Positions 33,108-42,854 of a stretch of DNA of 64,000 nt are shown here, piece after piece (the first letter of the stretch is position 1; each line of letters opens with the position of its first letter). Position numbers and translations under genes: made by a program. Below the pieces are notes generated by a model. It was given only the letters and a program-made list of their open reading frames with translations, ran no database searches and was not told where the DNA came from. The DNA is from Pseudoalteromonas luteoviolacea H33-S (GTDB lineage Bacteria; Pseudomonadota; Gammaproteobacteria; Enterobacterales; Alteromonadaceae): positions 166,053-230,052 of the forward strand of contig NZ_AUXY01000071.1 in the NCBI RefSeq assembly GCF_001625695.1, written 5' to 3'.

Positions 33108-35900
33108 ATGAAAATACAATCACTTGCTATAGCGCTACCCTTAGTGGCGTGTAGTTTACAGTCTTTTGCTCATCAAGTTAATGAGCGAGCTTTTAAACCT
33201 TTGCAAACATCTCAACTGCAACACCTAAATCACGGTGATGAGCATGGTCAAGCAGTGCATGACAACGCGCCAACTGCACAAAATACTCTGCTCAATCACA
33301 CGGAGAGTGTTCTTAATTCTGCCCTTATGACAATGAAGACACAGGCTGCTGTCGTACAGTGTGACATTAATTTGTTGGCGCAAGCGAATGATGCGAGCAT
33401 TGCTGATCTGGTTGTGCAGCAAGGCGCAAGTTGTGTTAATGAATTATTTAGTGCATCGAGTAACCTTCAAATATCCGTATTTACGACAGAAAAAATGCGT
33501 GCAGCAGCAATTCGTGCAAAGTCATTGGCGACGAGTTATGACGGCAATGGCAGTGCGGCTTTAGAGGCCTTATTTCTATTTATTCGTGCAGGTTATTATG
33601 TGGAGTTTTACAATGACTCTGTGAGCTTTGGTTCGAGCCTAAAACCTGATGTACGTGCCGCCATAGACGAGTTTGTAAAAAGTCCGCATTTTTACACCAA
33701 CTCGGATGCCCATGGTAAGGTGTTGAAAGAAGTCATCACGTCAATGGACTCTTCCGAAATGCAAGATGTCTATTTGCCAGTTGTTAAAGCATGGCTATCA
33801 AAGTGGCAGCAGTCTTACGCGGATAAATGGTATATGCGCAGTGCGGTAAATGGCATTTTTACCATACTGTATCGCGGGCAGTGGAATACGGAGTTTGTGG
33901 CTAAGGTGCAATCAGACAGTGAGCTGGTAAACATGCTTGCTGAATTTACAAAGCAAAACTGGATGATTGGCTCAGATGCTGAATACCTGATCATCAACTC
34001 TGCCAGTGAGTTAGCGAGATTAAAAACCTATAAAAACGCCCCAATTCAGCCGGCGGTTGATACGGCGTTGAAAGACTTATTTAGCCGTTTTGAAAGCTTT
34101 GGTTATGGAGATGGGATCTGGCTCGCTGCGGCAGATGTGGCAACGTATTACGCTGATTGTGACACCTTTGGCATTTGTAATTTTGAACAAACACTGACGC
34201 AAAAGGCATTGTCTCAAACACATCAATGTAGTCCAACAATTCGGATCCGTTCACAAAATATGACTGCGCAGCAGCACCTCTCGGCGTGTCAGACTATGGC
34301 GCTTGAAGAGACGCGTTTTCATCAAATGCTCGCAACCAACCAAACCCCCGTGGCAGATGACAATAATGCCATGTTACAGGTGAATATTTTTGATAGCAGC
34401 AGTGACTATGGCAAATATGCTAAAGCGATTTTTAAGATTGATACCAATAATGGCGGCATGTACTTGGAGGGTGACCCCAGTAAAGTCGGTAATCAGGCTA
34501 ATTTTATTGCTTATGAGGCAAGCTATGCCAAAGCGGACCACTTTGTTTGGAACCTAGAGCATGAGTATGTACATTACCTTGATGGCCGATTTGATTTATA
34601 TGGTGACTTTAATGCGCCAACTGAAGCGATTGTTTGGTGGAGTGAAGGGGTTGCCGAGTATGTTGCTAATTTAAATGATAATCAGGCAGCCATCGATACG
34701 ATTAAAGATGGCAGTACCTATCGTTTGAATGAGATATTTGCGACGACGTATGCAGGCTTTGATCAAGACCGAATTTATCGTTGGGGCTACTTAGCGGTGC
34801 GCTTTATGTTTGAACGCCACTTTGAAGAGTTGAAAGTCATGCTTACCCATACCAGAGAAGGAAACTGGTCGGGGTACAAGACAACAGTCGATGATTGGGC
34901 ACAGCGCTATGACCAGGAGTTTACGCAATGGACATTAGCACTTGCAGGAAGTGACGACAATAAAGCGCCCCTTGCATCTATCAACGGGCCCTACTCAGGC
35001 ACGATTGGTAATGACATCCAGTTTAGCAGTCAAGGAAGTACAGATCCGGAAGGGCAAGTACTGACTTATTTATGGCAATTTGGTGATGGTGCGCAAAGTA
35101 CCAGTGCAAATCCGACTCATATCTACAGTGCACAGGGGACTTACACAGTTTCGCTAACCGTGAGCGACCCGCAAGGTGCACAAGCCAGTGTATCGACCTC
35201 GGTAGAAGTATCAGAAACGGCCAATAACGTGGTGACCCTGCTTAAAGGGCAGTCTGTCACAGTGACAGCTGAGCAAGATGCATTTAAGTACTTTAAACTC
35301 ACTTTACCGCCAGGCGCCACTGATTTAGTGATTGCGACGTCAGGTGGTACGGGCGATGCCGACCTGTATGTTAAACAAGGACAAGTACCGACACTGGATA
35401 GTTATGATTGTCGTCCGTATGTTGGCGGCAATGCCGAAAGATGTGATATCGCGCAGCCACTAACCGGTGACTATTTCATCATGTTGCGCGGATATAACCG
35501 CTTTGAAAATGTAACCTTGGTTGCTGATTTTACACCGCCAGCTTCTACTTTACCTGATCTGTGTGTTACCCAAGGTGGTTTATCTGGCGGCAGGTTAAGT
35601 GCGGGCACGCCTGTTTGTTTGGCAGCGAGTCAAACTCCTATGTGGTTTAGCCTAGAGAATGTGCAAGAGCAGGGCAGTATTAGTATTCAAACAGCGCATG
35701 GCAGTGGCGACTTAACTTTAGAATACAGTAACCAAGGCTGGCCCAACGACACCAATGTTGAGGCGCGTTCTGCATTGGAAGGAAACAGCGAGTGTATTAA
35801 TCTGACCGGACAAAGCCAATATTGGGGTTACCTTAAAGTATCTGGTATGCACCAAGGGGCAACAGTGTTAGTTCGGTACAATGAAGGTTATTGCAACTAA
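33108..35900 (+). CDS. secreted M9-family collagenase with PKD and PPC domains
   Basis: The 930-residue product has a signal peptide ending at SFA-HQ. Residues about 130-400 are the helical activator domain of Vibrio-type collagenases. The zinc site is His485 and His489 in HEYVH, with Glu513 in WWSEGVAEY. Residues about 625-705 form a PKD domain (GDGAQSTSANPTHIY, YTVSLTVSDPQG). Residues about 712-805 form a PPC domain ([23 protein letters not shown]). A short C-terminal beta domain with three cysteines follows. Function: degradation of collagen or gelatin outside the cell. It is monocistronic, with an inverted repeat after the stop. Confidence 0.92.
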   Translation: MKIQSLAIALPLVACSLQSFAHQVNERAFKPLQTSQLQHLNHGDEHGQAVHDNAPTAQNTLLNHTESVLNSALMTMKTQAAVVQCDINLLAQANDASIADLVVQQGASCVNELFSASSNLQISVFTTEKMRAAAIRAKSLATSYDGNGSAALEALFLFIRAGYYVEFYNDSVSFGSSLKPDVRAAIDEFVKSPHFYTNSDAHGKVLKEVITSMDSSEMQDVYLPVVKAWLSKWQQSYADKWYMRSAVNGIFTILYRGQWNTEFVAKVQSDSELVNMLAEFTKQNWMIGSDAEYLIINSASELARLKTYKNAPIQPAVDTALKDLFSRFESFGYGDGIWLAAADVATYYADCDTFGICNFEQTLTQKALSQTHQCSPTIRIRSQNMTAQQHLSACQTMALEETRFHQMLATNQTPVADDNNAMLQVNIFDSSSDYGKYAKAIFKIDTNNGGMYLEGDPSKVGNQANFIAYEASYAKADHFVWNLEHEYVHYLDGRFDLYGDFNAPTEAIVWWSEGVAEYVANLNDNQAAIDTIKDGSTYRLNEIFATTYAGFDQDRIYRWGYLAVRFMFERHFEELKVMLTHTREGNWSGYKTTVDDWAQRYDQEFTQWTLALAGSDDNKAPLASINGPYSGTIGNDIQFSSQGSTDPEGQVLTYLWQFGDGAQSTSANPTHIYSAQGTYTVSLTVSDPQGAQASVSTSVEVSETANNVVTLLKGQSVTVTAEQDAFKYFKLTLPPGATDLVIATSGGTGDADLYVKQGQVPTLDSYDCRPYVGGNAERCDIAQPLTGDYFIMLRGYNRFENVTLVADFTPPASTLPDLCVTQGGLSGGRLSAGTPVCLAASQTPMWFSLENVQEQGSISIQTAHGSGDLTLEYSNQGWPNDTNVEARSALEGNSECINLTGQSQYWGYLKVSGMHQGATVLVRYNEGYCN

Positions 35901-35920
35901 CTTTATTGTGTAAAACTTGA

Positions 35921-35966
35921 TGACTAAACAGCGACAGGATAAATTATAACTAGAGCTGTTTAGTCA
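35921..35966. terminator. inverted repeat after the collagenase gene
   Basis: TGACTAAACAGC and GCTGTTTAGTCA form a perfect 12-bp stem around a 22-base loop. It ends 13 bases before the next start codon and has no T run, so it may be a weak terminator or a structured leader of 35979-36734. Confidence 0.55.
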
Positions 35967-35978
35967 TTGTCAGGGTGT

Positions 35979-36734
35979 ATGTTGCTAAAGTTATTTGTAC
36001 TGGGTGTCTTTGCCCTTTTATCAATGAGTGTGAAAAGTGAGCAGCTAGAGCGCTTAAGTTTGTTTACTTACCATAACAAACCGCCTTATATCGAGAGTTT
36101 AGCGGATAAAAAGGGCTTGTACTTTGACATTGTCAATCTGTTAAACGAGTTTCAGCCTAAGCTGCAATATGAGCTGGTGTTTATGAGCAAAGAGCAGATC
36201 CGGCAGCAACTTGAACGGAACACGTTAGCAGGTGCCGTATTAGGCGTGAACCCTTTATGGTTTGACGACGTTGATCAGCAAAAGTTTGTCTGGAGTGACC
36301 CGCTTTTTTATGACACAGATGAATTTGTCTCCAGCATAAAAAAACCGTTTGATTATCAAAGCCAAGCGTCGCTGCATGGAAAAAAATATGGCGGCGTCGA
36401 AGGCTATTATTACCCCAAGTTGGCAGAAGCTGAGCGAAGGGAGAAGCTGACGAGGGTGGATGCTAAAAGTGAGAAAGAGTTACTCGAGCTGATTTTACAG
36501 CAAAAGCTCGATTTTGCCGTGGTAAGCCGACCCACCTTTTTTTACTTTGCTAAGAAAAACGGCTGGTGGACCAGCTTGTCTTTGTCACATCAATCCCATC
36601 AAAAGTATTATCGGGCGATACTGATCCCAAAAGATAATAAGTACCAATTTGGACCATTGCACGAGACAACGGGATCGCTTCCATTTAAAAAATACATGAA
36701 GGAATTAGTGAGCTCGTATCACATCCCTGAATAA
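35979..36734 (+). CDS. exported solute-binding (PBP type 2, family 3) protein
   Basis: I chose the ATG at 35979, behind AGGG. An upstream TTG lies at the edge of the inverted repeat and is less likely. The 251-residue protein has a signal peptide (LLKLFVLGVFALLSMSVKS) and the family-3 opening LSLFTYHNKPPYIE...KGLYFDIVNLLNE, then YGGVEGYYYPKL and FAVVSRPTFFYFAKK. These proteins bind amino acids or similar solutes; many solitary ones in Alteromonadales act in sensing. No transporter genes are nearby. Confidence 0.8.
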   Translation: MLLKLFVLGVFALLSMSVKSEQLERLSLFTYHNKPPYIESLADKKGLYFDIVNLLNEFQPKLQYELVFMSKEQIRQQLERNTLAGAVLGVNPLWFDDVDQQKFVWSDPLFYDTDEFVSSIKKPFDYQSQASLHGKKYGGVEGYYYPKLAEAERREKLTRVDAKSEKELLELILQQKLDFAVVSRPTFFYFAKKNGWWTSLSLSHQSHQKYYRAILIPKDNKYQFGPLHETTGSLPFKKYMKELVSSYHIPE

Positions 36735-36749
36735 AAAAGCTGAATAAAG

Positions 36750-36784
36750 CTGAATAAAGCGGATTAAAGGTCCGCTTTATTCAG
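36750..36784. terminator. bidirectional terminator hairpin
   Basis: CTGAATAAAGCGGA and TCCGCTTTATTCAG pair perfectly over 14 bases around TTAAAGG. It lies between the convergent solute-binding and gloA-like genes. The left arm is preceded by an extra copy of AGCTGAATAA, which could pair alternatively. Confidence 0.8.
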
Positions 36785-36788
36785 TTGC

Positions 36789-37229
36789 TTACCAAGACCC
36801 TGTGTTTGGCATAGATAACCAAGGCTCTTGCGGCTCCAGTGGTTTGTCTTTTTGCAGTAGTTCAATTGAAATACCGTCAGGTGATTTGATAAACGCCATG
36901 TGTCCGCATCTTGGTGGGCGGTTTATTGTCACACCGGCTTGTTGAATTTTGTCACATAGTGCGTAAATGTCGTCCACAGCAAATGCTAAGTGGCCAAAGT
37001 TCCTGCCGCCTGTGTACTCTTCAGTATCCCAGTTATAGGTGAGTTCAATTGTAGGTGAAAAGGTGTCTTGTGCTTGCTCTAATTGGCCCGGTGCAGCCAA
37101 GAAAACGAGTGTAAAGCGACCTTTTTCACTGTCCTTGCGCTTAATTTCAACCAGTCCTAGTAGGTCACAATAAAATTTAAGTGATGCGTCTAAGTCTTTT
37201 ACGCGCACCATAGTATGTAAAAAGTTCAT
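36789..37229 (-). CDS. gloA: lactoylglutathione lyase (glyoxalase I), VOC family
   Basis: I chose the ATG at 37229, behind AAGGGGC, giving 146 residues; the longer frame adds 16 implausible residues. The start [20 protein letters not shown], then [23 protein letters not shown] and a closing GISIELLQK provide the four metal ligands (His, Glu, His, Glu) of GloA. It converts the methylglyoxal-glutathione adduct to lactoylglutathione. An insertion near [12 protein letters not shown] and a C-terminal tail make it slightly longer than E. coli GloA (135). Confidence 0.85.
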   Translation of the reverse strand: MNFLHTMVRVKDLDASLKFYCDLLGLVEIKRKDSEKGRFTLVFLAAPGQLEQAQDTFSPTIELTYNWDTEEYTGGRNFGHLAFAVDDIYALCDKIQQAGVTINRPPRCGHMAFIKSPDGISIELLQKDKPLEPQEPWLSMPNTGSW

Positions 37230-37303
37230 AACTTGCCCCTTGTGAATATGCCCAACATAATATGGGCAAACGCTCACTTCGCAAGGGGCAATCGACGTAT
37301 AGC

Positions 37304-39262
37304 TTAATATTCTGCGCTTAAAGTCACGCCGCTATAGGTTTCATAAGCTCTAACACCAAGGTGCCATGTGCCCGCAGTTGGGTTGGTGATGGTGCATGTT
37401 TCAGTGTTACCATTTTCATAAGGACGACAATCATACGTTGAGGTTGTTGGCTGGCTGCCTGAACGAATATACAGATCGGCATCACCAGTGCCGCCGCTTA
37501 TTTTTACCGTTAATTTAGCTTGGCCAGCAGGCACTTCAAAGGTTTTATAAGTCCAGTTTGACTTACTTGCCGACAGGCCTGTCCATTGTTGTTTGTTACC
37601 CGGATCGGCAACTGTGCCGTATGAGCCAACCAGTGAAACACCACTGTAGGTCGCATACCCATTTAGCATGACATAGTACGTACCCGCTTGAATATTTGTG
37701 ATAGAGCACGACTCATTATTGCCATCTTTGTATGGGCGGCAATCATAGCTGGATGTTGTTGGCTCAGAACCAAACTTCACATACATATCTACATCACCTG
37801 TACCACCACTTGAAGTAAATGATAGCTGATTGGTGTTGGCAGGTACTTCCATGGTGTAAATGGTTTTACTGCCTTTTGCGCCAGTCAAACCTGTCGCTGG
37901 TACGTCATTTTCAAGAACATTCGGATTTGGTAAATCAGGCGTATCAATAATTGAACGGCCAGATGTGCTTTGTACAAGTGGTAACACATCACCTAAACCG
38001 CTTGCATACCACCAGTTTACATTGCCCGGTAATGCTAGAGGGTCTGCCGCACGTTGCTCACGAGATAGGATATTGGTTGAAGATGAAAACTGCGCCGTTC
38101 TTACCTCAAGTTTATTGGGTGTTACAGAGAGCACCTTAAACTGTTGGATACTGGCTAAGTCAATGGTCCAAGATTTAGGATCATTCGCTGAACGTGCTGG
38201 TGCACCCCAACTTCCTTCACCCACGTATACTGTTCCGCCTGTGGTGGTTTTAGCAAAGTTGCTACCTGAAGGTTTGAGCGCTTCAGTGATTTTATTGATA
38301 TGTGTGTCGGACTCGACTACCAAATTCATGCTGTGGTCGTAAAAGTTATTAGCCCACCACGTATGCAAGATTGTATTGTCAGATTTGCCAGAGTAGTGAG
38401 GATACATAGGTTTATGGTACTGAGCTACACGCCATTTCGCGCTGTTACCCTGACTCTGTAAGTCTTGCTTTAGCCAGTTATTCATCGCTATTGCGTAGCT
38501 TGACCAGCCGCTGTTTTTATATTGACTATTTAGTGTATAGACACGAAGCAAGTTAGACACGTTGAAAGCGCCGTAGGTATCAGCACTGGTGCATTGGCCG
38601 TCATTGTTATAATCAACCCCAAACACTTGGCACAGGGTTTTGTAGTTATCATCTTCATGGTTGCCATGCGTTGCGACAAATGGATACACACGTTTATAGT
38701 TTTGTCCGCCAATCAGGTCGCTTGAAAAGGTCAACTGCCAATCTTTAAGATATTCCTTCATCTCAGAGGCTGAGTTGGCATTGGTATAATCCCCACCGTG
38801 CATGATAAACAAAGGTCTGATTTTGGCGACCATTTGGTTGCCTGAACGACGTGTGGTCCAGCCTGTACGGGTATCACCACCGGCGATGGCAACAAAGCCT
38901 GTTGTTGTTGATGTAGGTGCCGTTTTAAACCATAAATGCTGACCACACCCAGTGCTATCACACACTCGGTAGTAAATCGCTGAGTCAGCAGGCAGTCCGG
39001 TTAGTTTCACAAATTGGTTGCTTAGGCTGCCTGCAAAAGTGTGGCTTGCAGTCACAGCTTTTGTTGTCCAGCTAGACTCGTCTGTACTGGTACCATATTT
39101 AACGACGTGATTTGAGCCACCTGCTGGTGTGAAGCCAATAGTTGCTTGACTGCTTGGGTTAGCATCCCAAACTATGCGGTGATAATCACTCCCTGCATAG
39201 CAGCTTCCTGCCATGATTAACGTTGAAGCGAGGCCAAAATGGAGGGCTCTCATAGTTTTCAT
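37304..39262 (-). CDS. exported metallophosphoesterase with two PPC domains
   Basis: The 652-residue product has a signal peptide ending SCYA-GS. Residues about 25-115 form an N-terminal Ig-like domain as in purple acid phosphatases. The metallophosphoesterase core follows: [31 protein letters not shown] and SDTHIN supply the usual Asp, Asn and His ligands. Residues about 455-555 and 560-652 are two PPC domains, each with SYDCRPY or TYDCRPY and a second Cys. The enzyme is probably secreted and hydrolyses phosphate esters. Its start overlaps the DUF1566 gene end by four bases, which couples it to that operon. Confidence 0.88.
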   Translation of the reverse strand: MKTMRALHFGLASTLIMAGSCYAGSDYHRIVWDANPSSQATIGFTPAGGSNHVVKYGTSTDESSWTTKAVTASHTFAGSLSNQFVKLTGLPADSAIYYRVCDSTGCGQHLWFKTAPTSTTTGFVAIAGGDTRTGWTTRRSGNQMVAKIRPLFIMHGGDYTNANSASEMKEYLKDWQLTFSSDLIGGQNYKRVYPFVATHGNHEDDNYKTLCQVFGVDYNNDGQCTSADTYGAFNVSNLLRVYTLNSQYKNSGWSSYAIAMNNWLKQDLQSQGNSAKWRVAQYHKPMYPHYSGKSDNTILHTWWANNFYDHSMNLVVESDTHINKITEALKPSGSNFAKTTTGGTVYVGEGSWGAPARSANDPKSWTIDLASIQQFKVLSVTPNKLEVRTAQFSSSTNILSREQRAADPLALPGNVNWWYASGLGDVLPLVQSTSGRSIIDTPDLPNPNVLENDVPATGLTGAKGSKTIYTMEVPANTNQLSFTSSGGTGDVDMYVKFGSEPTTSSYDCRPYKDGNNESCSITNIQAGTYYVMLNGYATYSGVSLVGSYGTVADPGNKQQWTGLSASKSNWTYKTFEVPAGQAKLTVKISGGTGDADLYIRSGSQPTTSTYDCRPYENGNTETCTITNPTAGTWHLGVRAYETYSGVTLSAEY

Positions 39263-39936
39263 TCCTGTTTCTGATGTGTATTTATTTCGCGACGACTTAA
39301 CTGCGGTTGGATATTTGCCGTTGGTAGATCAGCTACCAACATTACAAATGCGGCATTTCGGTAGGGTAGTGTGTAACTTTTACCAAAATGAAAATTAATG
39401 GCGGTTGCACCTTGGCCGCCTTGACGATATTGCTTAGCCAAAGGCTGACTGTGTTCGGAGCTCCAATAATCTCCTTGTTTGATATGTATGAAAAAGTCAT
39501 TGGCGATATGCGGTAATGCCGGAGATGTCGGCGCTTGAATGAGACTATGTAGTTCTTTAGCTGTGGGCAATCGCCATTTTGACACGCCACACAGCCCTTG
39601 TTGATTGGTATGACGAATAAGATCATGGGTATCACAGCGGTTTGGCTCAAAATAACAATCGCCAAAGTTTTGCTTGCCTTTTTCACCATCAAACCAAGAG
39701 TAAGTCCAATAACCATCATGAATGCTTTCGTTGTCGGTTTTGATTTCCCACAAGATATGATTTTGCTTGTCGTGTACACATGCCCATGGGCCTTGCCATG
39801 GAGAGAGCTTGTCACCTTCTTGGGTTATTTTGGTGAAGCGTTTATGTTGGCTCAATTTAGGCTGAGCTTGCGGCAACAAACAAATGCCGATGAAAGCAGC
39901 TAGGATCAGGGCTGATATAATTAGTCGCTGTATCAC
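39259..39936 (-). CDS. membrane-anchored or exported DUF1566 protein
   Basis: The 225-residue protein has an N-terminal hydrophobic segment (LIISALILAAFIGICLLP). The DUF1566 core has WEIKTDNESIHDGYWTYSWF, GDCYFEPNRCDT, WRLPTAKELHSLI and GDYWSSE; these are typical of a C-type-lectin-like fold domain of unknown function. It is the middle gene of a three-gene operon with four-base overlaps on both sides. Function unknown, but the tight coupling suggests that it works with the cytochrome and the phosphoesterase. Confidence 0.82.
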   Translation of the reverse strand: MIQRLIISALILAAFIGICLLPQAQPKLSQHKRFTKITQEGDKLSPWQGPWACVHDKQNHILWEIKTDNESIHDGYWTYSWFDGEKGKQNFGDCYFEPNRCDTHDLIRHTNQQGLCGVSKWRLPTAKELHSLIQAPTSPALPHIANDFFIHIKQGDYWSSEHSQPLAKQYRQGGQGATAINFHFGKSYTLPYRNAAFVMLVADLPTANIQPQLSRREINTHQKQE

Positions 39937-41444
39937 AGTGAATACCTCAGTTTTATTGCTTGAATATGGCGGGTGTGGGCAATTTGTGCGTGATCAAAAG
40001 CAGAGACCCACATACAGGTTCCTGTTTGCAGTGGTACATCATATTTGGAGTGGGTGTTGTGTTTGCGAACGAGCTCTAAAGTCCAGCGCCCATCGCGCCA
40101 TTGCCCTCTAGCCCGCACGTCCGCTCTATCTCCTTCAAAACGGTTAGAACGATACAAAACCGAGGGTAAAAATGTACCTATTGGGTAGGTATCTTGCGCA
40201 CTTTGATAAGGAGTTGAACCGAACCAGGGTAGCACTGCTTGGTGTGACTGCATTTTTTCAGGTAAGCGTTTAGGTGATATGCCTTTGGCGCTGTACCATT
40301 GCCAGTTCATGACATAAGCACCGCTCTCTTTTCCATCCGCTTGGTAACCCGCAGAGTAACGACGTTTGCCTTTGAGGTGTTTGCTGGGCGGTCCGATAAA
40401 GTTATCATCAGCGAGGTACATGTCATTGGTTCGCACGGCTTTCCAATGCCATAAATCTCGAACCTTACCATCTAAGCTAGCATGATACCCTTTGCCATGC
40501 CAATTTTTCGGCTTGTTCTTGAGAGGCTTATCACCGGAGTAATAAGTTTTATCACCAGCAGCTTCACACCCATCAGAAAGCATGACGGCAAACTTATCTT
40601 CATAGAATGTACGCTCATCGAATCGATAAAAGCCATTTTCTTGTACCTGCCAGCCAGTGGGGGTTTTTAATAGTGGTAAATGATTGGTGCTTTTTGAGTT
40701 GTCTTGCCAAGAAATAAGAAAGTAGCTTTCATATTGATTTGCCAGTGCTTTAATAGAGACATCGGTGCTGCCATTTTCAAAGTTAGCTCCACCTATGGTG
40801 GTGACAGTAAATGTATCAGCATCTTGCCATTGAGGTTCATTACCTTGTCCATCAATTTCAATAAAAGTGGTATCGGCAATGGTGTGCACATCAAGCTGGT
40901 GGCTGGCATTTAGGGTGAGAGTGTGAAAAAAACCACCTATGACAACTAGGCATAGCACAGCACTGACATGTGTCATTTTTAGTCGTTTTGGCAATATTGC
41001 GGCAAATACCCCACGGCCTTTTTGCAAGATATAAACCCAAGCATGAAGAATAAAGTAACTGACCATTAGCCACATAGCGATTTGGTGGATACTGCGCGCC
41101 TCGTGACTGTAAAAATTAGCCCAAACAGCCCAGCCAGATAAGACAACAAGAGAAATGCTGACATACCCTAAGTAGTTAATTAATTTGTGATAAATTGATG
41201 GGTAGCTGCGAAAAGGTGCCCAGATAGTGTAACCAATAAATACGACTACGAGTAAGGTCAGCCCGATAGAGAAACCAAGGTGCCAGCTATGTACCGCACC
41301 TTGTGGTATCAGTGATGAGATAGGCGCTAACCAGTCTTGGCTAATGATGGCAATTCTAAAGCCTGTTAACATGCTGCCGATAGTTATCACAATGGCAATC
41401 ACATGTAAGACAATAAAAGTTTGTCTTTGCATAAAGGTTTTCAT
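39933..41444 (-). CDS. cytochrome b561-like membrane protein fused to an ethylbenzene-dehydrogenase-type heme domain
   Basis: The 503-residue protein has four to five membrane helices in its first 180 residues with paired histidines (VLHVIAIVI, VHSWHLGFSIG, IHQIAMW, ILHAWVYIL), as in b-type di-heme cytochromes. From about 195, FIEIDGQGNEPQWQDADTF and YESYFLISWQDNS mark an EB_dh heme-binding domain like the gamma subunit of DMSO-reductase-family dehydrogenases. It likely moves electrons between quinone and a periplasmic partner, here without a molybdoenzyme nearby. It is first in an operon with the DUF1566 and phosphoesterase genes. Confidence 0.85.
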   Translation of the reverse strand: MKTFMQRQTFIVLHVIAIVITIGSMLTGFRIAIISQDWLAPISSLIPQGAVHSWHLGFSIGLTLLVVVFIGYTIWAPFRSYPSIYHKLINYLGYVSISLVVLSGWAVWANFYSHEARSIHQIAMWLMVSYFILHAWVYILQKGRGVFAAILPKRLKMTHVSAVLCLVVIGGFFHTLTLNASHQLDVHTIADTTFIEIDGQGNEPQWQDADTFTVTTIGGANFENGSTDVSIKALANQYESYFLISWQDNSKSTNHLPLLKTPTGWQVQENGFYRFDERTFYEDKFAVMLSDGCEAAGDKTYYSGDKPLKNKPKNWHGKGYHASLDGKVRDLWHWKAVRTNDMYLADDNFIGPPSKHLKGKRRYSAGYQADGKESGAYVMNWQWYSAKGISPKRLPEKMQSHQAVLPWFGSTPYQSAQDTYPIGTFLPSVLYRSNRFEGDRADVRARGQWRDGRWTLELVRKHNTHSKYDVPLQTGTCMWVSAFDHAQIAHTRHIQAIKLRYSL

Positions 41445-41592
41445 ATTAATTATTATTTTTGTAAATATAGTGTAAATTGTTATGTTTACATAAATATGTC
41501 ATTTTTCAAATACTGCAAAAGGTTAAAGTTTTGTCTAAACTTTGAGCAGTTAGGCTTAGTGCGCAGCGTTAATAGTTACAGAGGGATACGCG

Positions 41593-42780
41593 ATGGAAAA
41601 AATAGCTGTAGAGGCAGTAGACAGCGGCTATGTGATCGATAGCATGACGGATATAGTAGCGTGTTTGAATACATCTGATTCAATTCAACGCTTCTTGTTA
41701 GACATTCATTGTATATTGCAAAAAGTAACTTATGCAGACAATTTTTACGTTGTCCTGTATCAAGAAAATGGGAATTTATCTTTCCCGTATTTTCATGATG
41801 TTAAAGACGATATCGAGGCTGAAGAGTTAGATAATCTGTCTTTAGACGATATTTCACACTCATTGACCGCCTTTGCGCTGAAATCACATAAAGTGTGTAA
41901 TTTCAATCAGCATGATATTGAACAGTTAATTGAGACGGGCGAAGTCAACATCTTGGGCTCAGTACCCATGCAGTGGCTGTGCTTTCCACTTGTTAATCGC
42001 AGTCAGCATTTAGGTGCGTTCATTATTCAATCTTATCGAAAAGAAAATGAATATTCGGGCATGATAGTAGATGTACTGTATACCATCAGCCATGTGATCT
42101 CTTCGGCACTGGATGCATTCAACAATCAGCAAGCCTTGATAGAAGCCAATAGGGCATTGCAAAGTTATCAAACAGAGCTTGAAATCAAGGTGCAAGAACG
42201 GACCTCTGAACTCAAAGAGAGCTTAACAAAGCTTGAGCATGAAATAGAAGTGAGAGAGTCCTTACAACAGCAACTAGAACATGATTCTTTGCATGACAGT
42301 TTGACCGGGCTGGCCAATCGAAAATATCTGTTTAAGGAGCTAGAACGATTATCAGCACGCTCTCAACGTGGGGATATTCTTGTCTATGTTTTATATTTAG
42401 ATCTCGATGATTTTAAACCCATCAATGATAACCATGGCCACCAAAGCGGCGATTTAGTTTTAAAAACGGTCAGTGAACGACTCAATCAAACATTACGCAG
42501 TTACGACTTTGTATGTCGCTTAGGCGGCGACGAATTTGTCGTGATGTTAACTGAAAAAATAGACAAACAGTCATTAACTCAGTTAGCAGAGCGGATGCTG
42601 AAGTCACTGTCATCTCCCATCACTTTAGAATCTGGTATTGAGGTGCAATGCGGCTGTAGTATTGGTATTGCCTCGGTGATCAACCAATCATTTGATGCAC
42701 AAGCTTTAATCCATGATGCGGACTTGGCATTGTACGAAGCGAAAGGTAAAGGAAAAAATCAAATTTATTTTGCGACCTAA
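41593..42780 (+). CDS. GAF-GGDEF diguanylate cyclase
   Basis: The 395-residue protein has a GAF domain (about 15-175), a coiled-coil linker (NQQALIEANRALQSYQTELE...) and a GGDEF domain starting HDSLTGLANRKYLF. The active motif LGGDEF is at 310-315, and an inhibitory RxxD site (Arg302-Asp305) precedes it by five residues, so product feedback by cyclic-di-GMP is expected. It makes c-di-GMP in the cytoplasm in response to an unknown ligand of the GAF domain. It is divergent from the cytochrome operon. Confidence 0.93.
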   Translation: MEKIAVEAVDSGYVIDSMTDIVACLNTSDSIQRFLLDIHCILQKVTYADNFYVVLYQENGNLSFPYFHDVKDDIEAEELDNLSLDDISHSLTAFALKSHKVCNFNQHDIEQLIETGEVNILGSVPMQWLCFPLVNRSQHLGAFIIQSYRKENEYSGMIVDVLYTISHVISSALDAFNNQQALIEANRALQSYQTELEIKVQERTSELKESLTKLEHEIEVRESLQQQLEHDSLHDSLTGLANRKYLFKELERLSARSQRGDILVYVLYLDLDDFKPINDNHGHQSGDLVLKTVSERLNQTLRSYDFVCRLGGDEFVVMLTEKIDKQSLTQLAERMLKSLSSPITLESGIEVQCGCSIGIASVINQSFDAQALIHDADLALYEAKGKGKNQIYFAT

Positions 42781-42854
42781 ATGTATCGCCATGGCTTTAC
42801 CAGCGTGTATGATTGCATTAGGATCAAACTTTATTTTTGTTTAGATGGTTGCGA

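Noticed and set aside
37860..38342. 160-codon plus-strand frame inside the phosphoesterase gene
   Set aside because: It is antisense to conserved metallophosphoesterase and PPC sequence and has no family features.
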